A DNA stretch of 64,000 nucleotides, from NCBI RefSeq assembly GCF_000176915.2, contig NC_014844.1:2542001-2606000 (forward strand), written 5' to 3'. Source of the DNA: Pseudodesulfovibrio aespoeensis Aspo-2 (GTDB taxonomy: Bacteria; Desulfobacterota; Desulfovibrionia; Desulfovibrionales; Desulfovibrionaceae). Position numbers and translations under genes: made by a program. Positions 44,994 to 53,083 of the stretch are shown in pieces. A model generated the notes under the pieces. It ran no database searches. It saw only the letters and a program-made list of their open reading frames with translations, and was not told the DNA's origin. Every line of letters begins with the position of its first letter. Position 1 is the first letter of the stretch.

Positions 44994-45434
44994 CTATTTC
45001 TTCTTGGACTCGGCCTTGTCGGCGTCGTCCGCCTTCGGCTCGGCCTCGGCCTTGGAGGTTTCAGCCTTGGGAGCGGTCTCGGCAGCCTTCTTCTTGGGCT
45101 TGGGCGGCTCGCCCTTCTCGACCATCATGGTTTTTTCGGTCAAGGGCTTGCGGTGCACGTCCTTCATGTGCAGGCACTTGGTCGGGCAGGTGTCCCGGCA
45201 GATGCCGCAGTAGACGCAGGCGTGGGGGTCGCAGGTCCAGAGCCCCTGCTCCTTGTCCACCTCGATGCACTGGCTGGGGCACTTGCGGGCGCAGGTGCCG
45301 CAGAAGATGCAGCCGTCGATGTCTATGTACAGCTCGCCCCGATAGTTGGGGAACGGGTCGCGGACAGTGAAGGGATACTGGCGGGTGGCCGGTTTCCTCA
45401 GCAGGTTCATGATGACTGTGGGTGTGAAGAGCAT
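44994..45434 (-). CDS. echF: Ech hydrogenase subunit EchF (2[4Fe-4S] ferredoxin-like)
   Basis: The 146 aa polyferredoxin subunit passes electrons between ferredoxin and the small subunit. Two complete cluster motifs are visible: CIFCGTCARKCP (about 42-53) and CVYCGICRDTCP (about 73-84). After residue 105 there is a low-complexity Lys/Ala/Glu tail (PKPKKKAAET and similar repeats), which EchF proteins do not need for cluster binding. It is the last gene of the operon, 12 bases after echE, with a strong AAGGAGGG site. Confidence 0.92.
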   Translation of the reverse strand: MLFTPTVIMNLLRKPATRQYPFTVRDPFPNYRGELYIDIDGCIFCGTCARKCPSQCIEVDKEQGLWTCDPHACVYCGICRDTCPTKCLHMKDVHRKPLTEKTMMVEKGEPPKPKKKAAETAPKAETSKAEAEPKADDADKAESKKK

Positions 45435-45446
45435 GTCGGTCCCTCC

Positions 45447-46526
45447 TTAACGTTCGGTGCAGCTGATGCACGGGTCGATGGAAAGGACGATGACCGGCAC
45501 GTCGGCCAGCTCGCAGCCGGGCAGCATGGCCAGCAGCGGCGGGATGTTGGCAAACGTGGGCGTGCGGATGCGCAGCCGGTCAAGGTGCTTGGTGCCATTG
45601 CCCTTGATGTAGTAGACGCACTCGCCGCGCGGCTGCTCCACCCGGGTGTAGACCTCGCCCTCGGGCGGGTTGCCCTTGACCTTGGCCGCCAGCTCGCCCT
45701 CGGGCAGCTTGGCAATGGCCTGGCGCACGAGGTCCATGGATTGCAGGGTCTCGCGGAAGCGGACCGTGGAGCGCGCCCAGCAGTCGCCCGAGGTCTCGAA
45801 CACCGGCTCGAAGTCGATCTCCGAGTAGCCGCCGTAGCCGAGCATGCGCATGTCCTGGGCCACGCCCGAACCGCGCAGGGTGGGACCGGCAGCGCCCAGG
45901 AGGTAGGCGTTCTCCTTGGAGAGCACGCCCACGCCCACGGTGCGGGCCTTGACCGTGTAGTCGTTCATGATGGTTTCCTGCAGGGCGCGGACTTCCTTCT
46001 CCACGATGTCGATCTCGCCCAGAATCCAGCGGATCTGATCGGACGAGAGGTCGGCGCGCACGCCGCCGATGACGTTCACGGACACGATGACGCGGCTGCC
46101 GGTGGTGGCCTCGTTGATGTCCATGATCCGCTCGCGGATCTTCCAGAACTGCATGAACAGGGACTCAAAACCAAAGGCATCGGCAAAGAGGCCCAGCCAC
46201 AGCAGGTGGGAGTGGGTGCGGTGCAGCTCGGACCAGATGACGCGCAGCATCTGGCCGCGCTTGGGCACCTCGATCTCCATGAGTTCCTCGATGGCCTGCG
46301 AGTAGCAGACCGCGTGGATCATGGAGCAGATGCCGCAGACGCGCTCGCAGACCTGGATCATCTGGTGGTAGTCGCGGATGTCGGCCAGCTTCTCCAGGCC
46401 GCGGTGGACGTAGCCCAGGGCCGGAATGGCCTCCTTGACGATCTCGTCCTCGACCTTGAGGGTCAGGTGGACGGGTTCGGGCAGGACGGGATGCTGCGGG
46501 CCGAAGGGAATAACGGTGATAGCCAT
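45447..46526 (-). CDS. echE: Ech hydrogenase large subunit EchE ([NiFe] site)
   Basis: The 359 aa NuoD-like subunit carries the catalytic [NiFe] centre. The N-terminal ligand motif is ERVCGICSMIH (RxCGxC) and the C-terminal one is IDPCISCTER (DPCxxC). The protein ends three residues after the last cysteine, so there is no C-terminal extension for a maturation protease to remove. This is consistent with what I recall of EchE and CooH. HypF, needed for its CN ligands, is encoded at 34896-37223. The ATG follows GGGGAGG. Confidence 0.95.
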   Translation of the reverse strand: MAITVIPFGPQHPVLPEPVHLTLKVEDEIVKEAIPALGYVHRGLEKLADIRDYHQMIQVCERVCGICSMIHAVCYSQAIEELMEIEVPKRGQMLRVIWSELHRTHSHLLWLGLFADAFGFESLFMQFWKIRERIMDINEATTGSRVIVSVNVIGGVRADLSSDQIRWILGEIDIVEKEVRALQETIMNDYTVKARTVGVGVLSKENAYLLGAAGPTLRGSGVAQDMRMLGYGGYSEIDFEPVFETSGDCWARSTVRFRETLQSMDLVRQAIAKLPEGELAAKVKGNPPEGEVYTRVEQPRGECVYYIKGNGTKHLDRLRIRTPTFANIPPLLAMLPGCELADVPVIVLSIDPCISCTER

Positions 46527-46538
46527 GTCAGCCTCCCC

Positions 46539-46907
46539 CTATTGCTTGGGCGCGATCTTGATGTTGGAGACCAGGGGAACCTGGGTCACCTCGGGATCAA
46601 GATAGAGCGTGCGGTTGAAGTCAAGGACCAGGCCGTCGAACTTGACGTCCCACTGGTCGCGGATCTCGTTCTCCACCAGCAGCGCGGCGAAATAGACGCC
46701 GGAGACGCTCGGGATGGAGGCGTTGCGCTTGACCGACAGGCGCAGGTGAACGGTGTCGAAGTCCTTGTCGAAATGATACAGGATGCCCAGCCCGTCCTCG
46801 CCAATCTGGTAGGTCGAGTACGTGACCAGCCTGTAGCCGTCGTTCTTCATCTTCATGACCTCGCCGACAACGGTGTCGATGGTCACTTCTATCACTTTAC
46901 CTTTCAC
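46539..46907 (-). CDS. echD: Ech hydrogenase subunit EchD (NuoC-like)
   Basis: The 122 aa protein lies between echC and echE, where echD sits in known ech operons. The sequence is compatible with a short NuoC-like accessory subunit (VTYSTYQIGEDGLGILYHFD, HLRLSVKRNASIPSVSGVY resembling the NuoC strand region). It has no cluster motifs. The start is GTG at 46907 with AGAGGTG upstream. Confidence 0.88.
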   Translation of the reverse strand: MKGKVIEVTIDTVVGEVMKMKNDGYRLVTYSTYQIGEDGLGILYHFDKDFDTVHLRLSVKRNASIPSVSGVYFAALLVENEIRDQWDVKFDGLVLDFNRTLYLDPEVTQVPLVSNIKIAPKQ

Positions 46908-46931
46908 GATATATCACCTCTTGCGGACAGC

Positions 46932-47375
46932 CTAGTCGGCTTCTTCCACTTTTTGAGCGAACTTGGCCAGGCCCACGACCACGCCGTCGATGATGGCCTC
47001 GGGCTTGGCCGGACAACCGGGGACATAGACATCCACGGGAATGACCTTGTCGACGCCGCCGACCACGTTGTAGGCGTCGCGGAACACGCCGCCGGTATTG
47101 CCGCACGCGCCGATGGCGATGACGGCCTTGGGCTCGGGCATCTGGTCGTAGATGTTCTTGAGCACCTTCTTGTTGCGGTGGTTGACCGTGCCGGTCACCA
47201 GCAGCACGTCGGCGTGCTTGGGGTTGCCCACGTTGATGATGCCGAACCGCTCCACGTCGTAGAGGGGGGTCAGGCAGGCCAGAACCTCGATATCGCAGCC
47301 GTTGCAGCTCCCGCAGTCAAAATGCATGATCCACGGGGACTTGGCGCGAGACTTCTTGATGAATGAACCGAACAT
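46932..47375 (-). CDS. echC: Ech hydrogenase small subunit EchC (NuoB-like)
   Basis: The 147 aa subunit binds the proximal [4Fe-4S] cluster next to the [NiFe] site. Cysteines are in HFDCGSCNGCDIEVL, IGACGNTGG and YVPGCPAKPEA, the complete NuoB-type pattern. It is read 3 bases after echB and 24 bases before echD. Confidence 0.95.
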   Translation of the reverse strand: MFGSFIKKSRAKSPWIMHFDCGSCNGCDIEVLACLTPLYDVERFGIINVGNPKHADVLLVTGTVNHRNKKVLKNIYDQMPEPKAVIAIGACGNTGGVFRDAYNVVGGVDKVIPVDVYVPGCPAKPEAIIDGVVVGLAKFAQKVEEAD

Positions 47376-47378
47376 AAC

Positions 47379-48227
47379 TTACCCCGCGTACAGCCAGATG
47401 AGGTTAACAACGGACATGCCCATGCCAAGCAGCCAGACACGCTTGAGCATCCAGCGCCAGGTCATGCGGGCCATGGTGTTGTCCACCAGGATTTCGAGCA
47501 TGTAGGTGCCGAGCAGCAGCACGGCCATCCAGACCACGTTGGTGGACCAGAAGAGCGCGCACAGGCCGAGCACCAGCACGGTCTCGTACCAGTGAGCGAT
47601 TTCGATCAGGGCCAGATACGGGCCGGAGTACTCGGTGAGCACGCCCTTGACCAGCTCCTGGTGCCCGTGGTGGGAGGTGGAGAAGTCGAACGGCGACTTG
47701 CGCAGCTTGATGGTCAGGGCAAAGCCCAGCGCCAGGTACAACAGCGGCATCTTGGCCAGCAGGGGCTGCTCCAGCTCCCACACGGCGCTGATGGAGAAGC
47801 TGCCGGTGACCAGATAGATGCCCACGAACACGAGGATGAGCACCGGCTCGTAGGCCAGTATCTGCATCAGCTCGCGCTGTGCGCCCACCTGGGAGTACGG
47901 CGACTTGGCGGACATGGCGCCCATGACCAGGAACACCGCGCCCACGGCCTGCACGAAGAAGATCACCAGCAGGTCGCCCTGGGCAAAGAAGAGCGCCACG
48001 GACACGGCAGCCGCGATCATGTACACCCAGGCGCAGAGGATCTGCCACTGGTTGACGACCATTTTTTCCTTACCGAGCAGCTTGGCCACGTCGTAGAAGG
48101 CCTGCATGATCGGCGGGCCCTGGCGGGACTGGAACCAGGCGGTGACCCGGCGATCCAGACCGGCGATCAGGCCGCCGAGAACCGGACCGGCCACAAGGCC
48201 GATGATGACGAGAATAAGCGTATCCAT
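47379..48227 (-). CDS. echB: Ech hydrogenase membrane subunit EchB (NuoH-like)
   Basis: The 282 aa integral membrane protein has about eight hydrophobic segments. It links the soluble arm to the ion pump. NuoH-like features are the RRVTAWFQSRQGPPIMQAFYD loop near the N-terminus (seen as FQSRQGPP) and the acidic cytoplasmic loop KSPFDFSTSHHGHQELVKG. The ATG shares its A with the echA stop (TAATG), indicating coupled translation. Confidence 0.95.
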   Translation of the reverse strand: MDTLILVIIGLVAGPVLGGLIAGLDRRVTAWFQSRQGPPIMQAFYDVAKLLGKEKMVVNQWQILCAWVYMIAAAVSVALFFAQGDLLVIFFVQAVGAVFLVMGAMSAKSPYSQVGAQRELMQILAYEPVLILVFVGIYLVTGSFSISAVWELEQPLLAKMPLLYLALGFALTIKLRKSPFDFSTSHHGHQELVKGVLTEYSGPYLALIEIAHWYETVLVLGLCALFWSTNVVWMAVLLLGTYMLEILVDNTMARMTWRWMLKRVWLLGMGMSVVNLIWLYAG

Positions 48228-50122
48228 TAGAGAGCCCCTCCCAGCATGAGCACGATCAAGGCGACCGCCAGCGCGTTGAAGATGGGCGTGAGCTTGCCTT
48301 CGGCGAACAGCTCGCCCAGGTACATATTGCCAGCCGAGAACGGAACCGGGCTGTTCATGGGACCGATGTAGGTGCCCTCGTCACCGGTGTTGGAACCGGA
48401 GAGATAGGGAGCCACGATCTTCACCTTACGGAAGCCCGACGCGGCCTTGACCGCGTAGAGCGCGCCAAGCCCCAGGACGATGAACAGCGGCACCACGGCA
48501 AAGGAGCCGGTGGCCGCGTCCAGGGAGCCGAAGCTGACGGTGAACGGCGGGGCGTCGAACATGGGGGCCAGCATGGAGTTGTAGATCCACGGCGAGGCCA
48601 GGGAGAGGAAGACCGCGCCCAGGCACAGGACCGTGAGCGGCATGCGGATCAGGCCCGCCTGCTTCTCCGGGGCCGCGCCCGCCTCGCGGGTGGCCATGAG
48701 CAGACCACCCCAGCGCGCCCAGTAGACCATGGTCAGGGCCGAGCCCATGGCCAGCATGACGATGACATAGATGTTGGCCGATGCGGCCTCCATGGCCATC
48801 CACTTGCTCATGAGCACGCCAAAGGGCGGCAGGAGCATGGTCAGGATGCCGATGATGGTGATGGTCGCGGTGCGGGGGAACTTGGCGTACAGCCCGCGCA
48901 TGTCCTCGATATCGCGCGAGCCGATGGCCTGCTCGATGGCGCCCACGCACAGGAAGAGCAGCGACTTGGAGATGGCGTGGAAGATGATCAGCAGCACCGC
49001 GGCGGTGATGGCCAGCGGGGTGTTGAGGCCCGCGCAGCAGATGATCAGGCCGAGGTTGGAGACCGTGGAATAGGCCAGGATCTTCTTGCCGTTGGACTGG
49101 CCGATGCACAGGGCGGCGCAGGCCAGGAAGGTGAACGCGCCGCACACGGCCACGCCGTCGGAGAGCAGCGTGCCCGAATAGGCCGGGGCAAACCGCAGGA
49201 CCACGTAGACGCCCGCCTTGACCATGGTCGAGGAGTGCAGCAGGGCCGAGACCGGGGTGGGCGCGACCATGGCGCCCAGCAGCCAGCTCTGGAACGGCAC
49301 CTGGGCCGCCTTGGTGAACCCGGCCAGACACAGGAAGCCGACGCCCGTGACCATCAGCGCGCCCTGGGGGCCGCCCGCCAGGATGGCGGAGATGTCGAGC
49401 GTGCCCACCTTGGAGTAGACCAGCATCATGCCGAGCACAAAGGCCAGCCCGCCCAGGGAGTTCATCCACAGGGCGCGCACCGAGTTCTTGACCGCGACCT
49501 CGGTGGCGTCGTGGCCGATGAGCATGAAGGAGCACAGGGTGGTCACTTCAAAGAAGAAGTAGAGCCACAGGATGTTGTTGGAGAGCACCAGCCCGTTCAT
49601 GGCGCCCAGGAAGAGCAGCAGGAAGAAGAAAAACTGCGGCTGGCGCGATTTCTTCAGGTGCAGATGCTCCTCGTGTTCCTTCATGTAGGGAATGGCGAAA
49701 ATGCAGATCAGGGAACCGACGATGGAGATAACCAGGACCATGATCAGGGAGAGCTGATCGCCGGCAAGCGCGGGGACCGCAGCGTGCTTGACCATGACCA
49801 GCTCGAACCAGACAAGAAGCGCGGCCTGGGCCAGGGTGAAGCCCTGGATCAGCAGGTTCCTGTGTTTGACACCATACATGAAAATGACGCCCAGCAAGGC
49901 GAAATCCAGGACTGTGACCAGGAAATCGCTGGGGATTCCAAGGACCGACCCCACGGTCAGTGGATCAAAGATCCCCTGCCCCAGCAGCGCCAGCGACGCA
50001 GCCGTGAGGACCGCGCCGGTGGCCAGCACGGTCAGCGTCCGCACGGCACTGGACCGCACGAAATAGCAGACCGCAGCAGCCACTGCGGGAAGCAGAATGA
50101 GAAGAAACAGCAAATTCGACAT
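48227..50122 (-). CDS. echA: Ech hydrogenase membrane subunit EchA (NuoL/MrpA-like antiporter)
   Basis: The 631 aa protein has at least 14 hydrophobic segments and belongs to the NuoL/M/N antiporter family. It is the proton- or sodium-pumping subunit of Ech, coupling ferredoxin oxidation with H2 formation to ion transport. Pump residues are seen in the helix with KAAQVPFQSWLLGAM and the HSSTMVKAGVYVVLR segment (the conserved lysines). It is the first gene of echABCDEF, all on the minus strand. The predicted promoter lies about 110 bases upstream. Confidence 0.95.
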   Translation of the reverse strand: MSNLLFLLILLPAVAAAVCYFVRSSAVRTLTVLATGAVLTAASLALLGQGIFDPLTVGSVLGIPSDFLVTVLDFALLGVIFMYGVKHRNLLIQGFTLAQAALLVWFELVMVKHAAVPALAGDQLSLIMVLVISIVGSLICIFAIPYMKEHEEHLHLKKSRQPQFFFFLLLFLGAMNGLVLSNNILWLYFFFEVTTLCSFMLIGHDATEVAVKNSVRALWMNSLGGLAFVLGMMLVYSKVGTLDISAILAGGPQGALMVTGVGFLCLAGFTKAAQVPFQSWLLGAMVAPTPVSALLHSSTMVKAGVYVVLRFAPAYSGTLLSDGVAVCGAFTFLACAALCIGQSNGKKILAYSTVSNLGLIICCAGLNTPLAITAAVLLIIFHAISKSLLFLCVGAIEQAIGSRDIEDMRGLYAKFPRTATITIIGILTMLLPPFGVLMSKWMAMEAASANIYVIVMLAMGSALTMVYWARWGGLLMATREAGAAPEKQAGLIRMPLTVLCLGAVFLSLASPWIYNSMLAPMFDAPPFTVSFGSLDAATGSFAVVPLFIVLGLGALYAVKAASGFRKVKIVAPYLSGSNTGDEGTYIGPMNSPVPFSAGNMYLGELFAEGKLTPIFNALAVALIVLMLGGAL

Positions 50123-50166
50123 GATGACCTCGTTTCAGAAGATTGACACGAGTACAACGGACACCA

Positions 50167-50193
50167 GAAAACGGTTCACCTCCAACCGTTTTC
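50167..50193 (-). promoter_or_regulatory. Leader hairpin of the ech operon
   Basis: Perfect 10-bp stem GAAAACGGTT / AACCGTTTTC with a 7-base loop, lying between the predicted promoter and echA. It has no T-tract, so it is not a terminator. It could affect message stability or be an operator; this is inference. Confidence 0.45.
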
Positions 50194-50233
50194 GGATACG
50201 AATGCACCAAACCCTTAGCCTAGTAACCAAGGG

Positions 50234-50262
50234 CTATTAGGGGAAGTTAATTGATTGGTCAA
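50234..50262 (-). promoter_or_regulatory. Predicted sigma-70 promoter of echABCDEF
   Basis: On the minus strand TTGACC, a 17-base spacer, then TAATAG. The DNA around it is notably AT-rich. The 331-base gap between the CysH-like gene and echA holds this promoter, the leader hairpin, and two small GC hairpins (50404-50420 and 50429-50443) just after the CysH-like gene that may end its transcript. Confidence 0.6.
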
Positions 50263-50453
50263 GACCCCTCCAGCGGAAAAGACGCGCAAAAGGAGAGCGT
50301 CTAACCTCCTTACTTTTTTGTAAAATTCGGATTAAGAATATCTGCGGTCTGGTCGTGAGCCCTGGGGGAGCGGTTGGCGGAAACGAATTTTTCCCGAATC
50401 GGACCGGGACTTTTTCCCGGCCCTGCGCCGGGGTACCACCCCGCGTTCTTATA

Positions 50454-51131
50454 TTAGAAATAGCCGAGGCTGGTCAGGGTGTGCAGGGCGCGCTCCTTGG
50501 CCTGGTCGCGTCCGCCGCGCTCGCCCTCGGCTGCACCGGGCAAGGCCGTGCACGGGCGGCAGCCCAGGGAGCGGTAGCCCTGGTCGTAGAGCGGGCAATG
50601 GGGCAGGTCGTAGCGGGCGTGGAAGGCCCAGATGTCGGTCTCGGTCCAGTCGAGGATGGGATTGACCATGACATGGGGCGGGTCCTGGCGCGGCTCCAGG
50701 GCGAGGCGGCCCGCCCTGTCCGGGTGCTCGTCGCGGCGGATGCCGGTGATGAGGTGGCTGGCCCCGGTCTGGCGCAGGGCGCGGGCCAGGGGCTCGATCT
50801 TGAGATCGCGGCAGCAGGCTATGACATCGCGGGCCACGGGGTAACCATCGAGCACCACGCCGGGCCGGGCAATGTGCAGGTCCACGCCCCACCGGGCGGC
50901 CAGCTGGTCGCGAAAGGCGATGATCTCCGGAAACTTGCAGCCCGTGTCCAGATTGATGGCCCGGACCGGCCCCAGGCCGTGGTGGTCCAGGAGCGCCTTC
51001 CAGATGAACAGGACCACGGTGGAATCCTTGCCCCCGGTCCAGGCCACGCGGATGCGGGCCGGGTCCGGCCCGGCAAGCAGCCCGGCTAGCAGGGTTTCAG
51101 TGGCGCGTATGGCGTCGTCCAGGCTGGGCAT
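50454..51131 (-). CDS. CysH-like PAPS/APS reductase-family protein without the catalytic ECGLH motif
   Basis: The protein is 225 aa with a PP-loop ATPase fold. The nucleotide site is AWTGGKDSTVV (about 30-40). The four cluster cysteines of APS reductase-type CysH are present: ACCRDLKIEPL (C106, C107) and LGCRPC (C191, C194). The context PLYDQGYRSLGCRPCT is a close match to the family. CysH enzymes end in a flexible ECGLH segment carrying the sulfur-attacking cysteine. Here the tail is LHTLTSLGYF, with no cysteine after C194. Reductase activity is thus doubtful; a related sulfur-transfer or nucleotide role is possible. Confidence 0.75.
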   Translation of the reverse strand: MPSLDDAIRATETLLAGLLAGPDPARIRVAWTGGKDSTVVLFIWKALLDHHGLGPVRAINLDTGCKFPEIIAFRDQLAARWGVDLHIARPGVVLDGYPVARDVIACCRDLKIEPLARALRQTGASHLITGIRRDEHPDRAGRLALEPRQDPPHVMVNPILDWTETDIWAFHARYDLPHCPLYDQGYRSLGCRPCTALPGAAEGERGGRDQAKERALHTLTSLGYF

Positions 51132-51218
51132 GGCTCCTCCAGCGTTGAGAGTGGCGGGAAAGGGTCAACCGCGCACGTTATAATTGCGCGCCGACGTTGA
51201 CTGCCATATATGGGTTGC

Positions 51219-51674
51219 ATGAGCCAAGACAAAATGCAAATCATCGACGACCTGATCCTGAGCCGGGAGCTGTGCGTGCTGGCCACGTCCGACGGCATCG
51301 AGCCGTACACTTCCCTGATGACCTACCTCTTCGACCACGCGTCCATGAAGTTCTTCTTCCTGACGCGCCGGGACTCGCGCAAGAGCCGCAACCTGCGCAA
51401 ATGCCCGCACGTGAGCCTGCTCATCGACAACCGCGACAAGCACCTGCCCAACTCGCCCGACACGGCCACGGCCCTGACCATCCAGGGGGTCTTCATCCCC
51501 ATCCGCAAGGACCAGACCGTGGACGCGATCATCAAGCGGTTCATCATGAAATACCCTTACATACAGGACTTCGCCACCCACCCGGACACCGAGCTTGTCC
51601 GCATCCAGGCCCGGACCGGCCTGCTCCTCCAGGGATTCGAGGACAAATTCGAGACCAAATTCGAGAAATCCTAA
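51219..51674 (+). CDS. Pyridoxamine 5'-phosphate oxidase-fold protein
   Basis: The protein is 151 aa with a split-barrel flavin-binding fold. It begins with a helix, then [21 protein letters not shown] (the typical N-terminal strands), [26 protein letters not shown], and [11 protein letters not shown]. This matches small PNPOx-like proteins that bind FMN, F420 or haem; the ligand is not evident. ATG 51219 is preferred; ATG 51210 is also in frame. A TATAAT at 51179-51184 could be its -10 element, but I see no good -35. It ends 51 bases before the tRNA gene. Confidence 0.72.
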   Translation: MSQDKMQIIDDLILSRELCVLATSDGIEPYTSLMTYLFDHASMKFFFLTRRDSRKSRNLRKCPHVSLLIDNRDKHLPNSPDTATALTIQGVFIPIRKDQTVDAIIKRFIMKYPYIQDFATHPDTELVRIQARTGLLLQGFEDKFETKFEKS

Positions 51675-51725
51675 AAAATCGCTTGACCTCACGGCCGCCT
51701 TGAGCATAAACAGGTCTTCCTTTGC

Positions 51726-51802
51726 GCGCCCGTAGCTCAGCTGGATAGAGTGCCGGACTACGAATCCGTAGGTCGCACGTTCGAATCGTGCCGGGCGCAC
51801 CA
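51726..51802 (+). tRNA. tRNA-Arg (anticodon ACG)
   Basis: The 77-base cloverleaf has acceptor stem GCGCCCG / CGGGCGC, D arm GCTC / GAGT, anticodon loop CTACGAA (anticodon ACG, decoding CGN after A-to-I editing), T arm GCACG / CGTGC with TTCGAAT, and an encoded CCA. The terminator follows 8 bases later. AT-richer accessory DNA begins on its 3' side. Confidence 0.95.
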
Positions 51803-51809
51803 CAAAATC

Positions 51810-51842
51810 AAGGGACTCAGGATAACACCTGAGTCCCTTTTC
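51810..51842 (+). terminator. Terminator after tRNA-Arg
   Basis: Twelve-bp stem AAGGGACTCAGG / CCTGAGTCCCTT with a 6-base loop, followed by TTCC. Confidence 0.85.
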
Positions 51843-52182
51843 CTGTTGCTGGGGGGGGAAGAAATGCTGATGGGACTAGGACTATAGCGCAACCTACATA
51901 ATAATTAAAACCACACATTCACGGCTTGTTTCCCGACCAAAATCTCCTGACCCATAGTTCGGCACCGTCTCAACGGCTACGATCTTTCAATCGCCTTGTA
52001 CGTGGGGTGTTTTTGCGGAATAACATCAACGTGATGTGGAAAAGTCCCACTACTTCCCCCGATATCACCAAATGGAACAGGGGAAATAGTCACAAATCAC
52101 ATATGGGTGTTGATCAACCCAATGATATAAGGTACGATTTTCAACAGCACAATCGGTACTCTGGGACCAGTGGAGGTGCGGC
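51843..52182 (+). other. AT-richer gene-free stretch after the tRNA
   Basis: These 340 bases are visibly AT-richer than the chromosomal backbone. No open frame here resembles an integrase or any known protein. The last 40 bases hold the ribosome site of the lipoprotein gene. I see no copy of the tRNA 3' end within it. Confidence 0.5.
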
Positions 52183-52893
52183 GTGCGTTTATGGTCTTTT
52201 GGTTTACTAATCCTTGTTGCTTTGTTTGCCTCTGGCTGTTTTGGAAATGGGTATAGGGGAAATGTAGACTCTTATTGCTCAACCCCAATTTATAATGGCA
52301 TGTCCTACGTCCTCCTCCCCGGCAACAAGGATATTTCAGTAGATGACCTTCAATTCAGAGAGTACGCCTCCTATGTGTCAAGGGCTTTGATAAGCAGAGG
52401 AATGCGCCCAGCTGAAGGCAATAGCCCAGCAGACTTAGCGATCTTCGTTGGATATGGCATAAGCGACCCCAAAGTTTCTACCATTACGCGATCAACCCCC
52501 GTTTGGGGGCAGACAGGGGTGAGTTCTTCTCATACATACGGGACATTAAACACATACGGCGACTATGGGACTTACCAAGGCACTACGATCTACACGCCTC
52601 AACATGGAATCAAAGGATACAGACAGATAACAGAGACTCACACCAATTATACTCGATATCTATTTCTGGATGCCTACGATCTAAAAGAATTCTTGAAATC
52701 AAAGAAAGAAGTTCAGGTCTGGAGGGTGACTGTCACTAGCTCCGGAGAAACAAACGACTTGCGTCATGCTATCCCCTTTCTTGTCGCTGGTTCAATGGAG
52801 CACCTTGGGACTAATACCGGGCAAAAGGTCGAATTCAAAGTTAGAGAAGGGTCTGACGAATTGCTACTCGTTAGAGGAGCACCTGCCCGTTAA
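52183..52893 (+). CDS. DUF4136-like lipoprotein
   Basis: This 236 aa protein has a signal peptide with a clean lipobox (LFASGC, Cys at about 19). The mature part has SYVLLPGNKDISVDDLQFRE, ALISRGM and SPADLAIFVGYGI, the pattern of DUF4136 lipoproteins, then a Thr/Tyr/Gly-rich stretch and a VWRVTVTSSG strand. The start is GTG with GGAGG eight bases upstream. Codon use is clearly less GC-rich than in the neighbours (many A/T third positions), suggesting recent acquisition. It stands alone between tRNA-Arg and the IS element. Confidence 0.72.
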   Translation: MRLWSFGLLILVALFASGCFGNGYRGNVDSYCSTPIYNGMSYVLLPGNKDISVDDLQFREYASYVSRALISRGMRPAEGNSPADLAIFVGYGISDPKVSTITRSTPVWGQTGVSSSHTYGTLNTYGDYGTYQGTTIYTPQHGIKGYRQITETHTNYTRYLFLDAYDLKEFLKSKKEVQVWRVTVTSSGETNDLRHAIPFLVAGSMEHLGTNTGQKVEFKVREGSDELLLVRGAPAR

Positions 52894-53083
52894 GTACCCC
52901 CCATCCACTCACATATAGAGCTTACTGCCATGAAAAATCATATTAACTCTCGCGGCAGCCTTCTTCCTCTTATTATAGCCGCCTACCCCAGCGATCAAGC
53001 CTCTTAAGGCTTAGAAGCTGACCAAGCGAGGGCTGCGGCTCTTCGAATCACGGAGCCGCTTCGGCGACTTGATTCGGGTGACC

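Noticed and set aside
50140-50450. Sigma-54 promoter for the ech operon
   Set aside because: No TGGCAC-N5-TTGC-like element is present; a sigma-70 type arrangement fits better.
51781-51802. tRNA-Arg 3' end as the attachment site of the Mu-like prophage
   Set aside because: Mu-like phages insert by transposition, there is no integrase here, and the phage genes end about 2.7 kb away; the tRNA may have served some other element.
52931-53008. Small open frame of 25 codons before the IS element
   Set aside because: No ribosome site, no similarity recognised, and too short to support.
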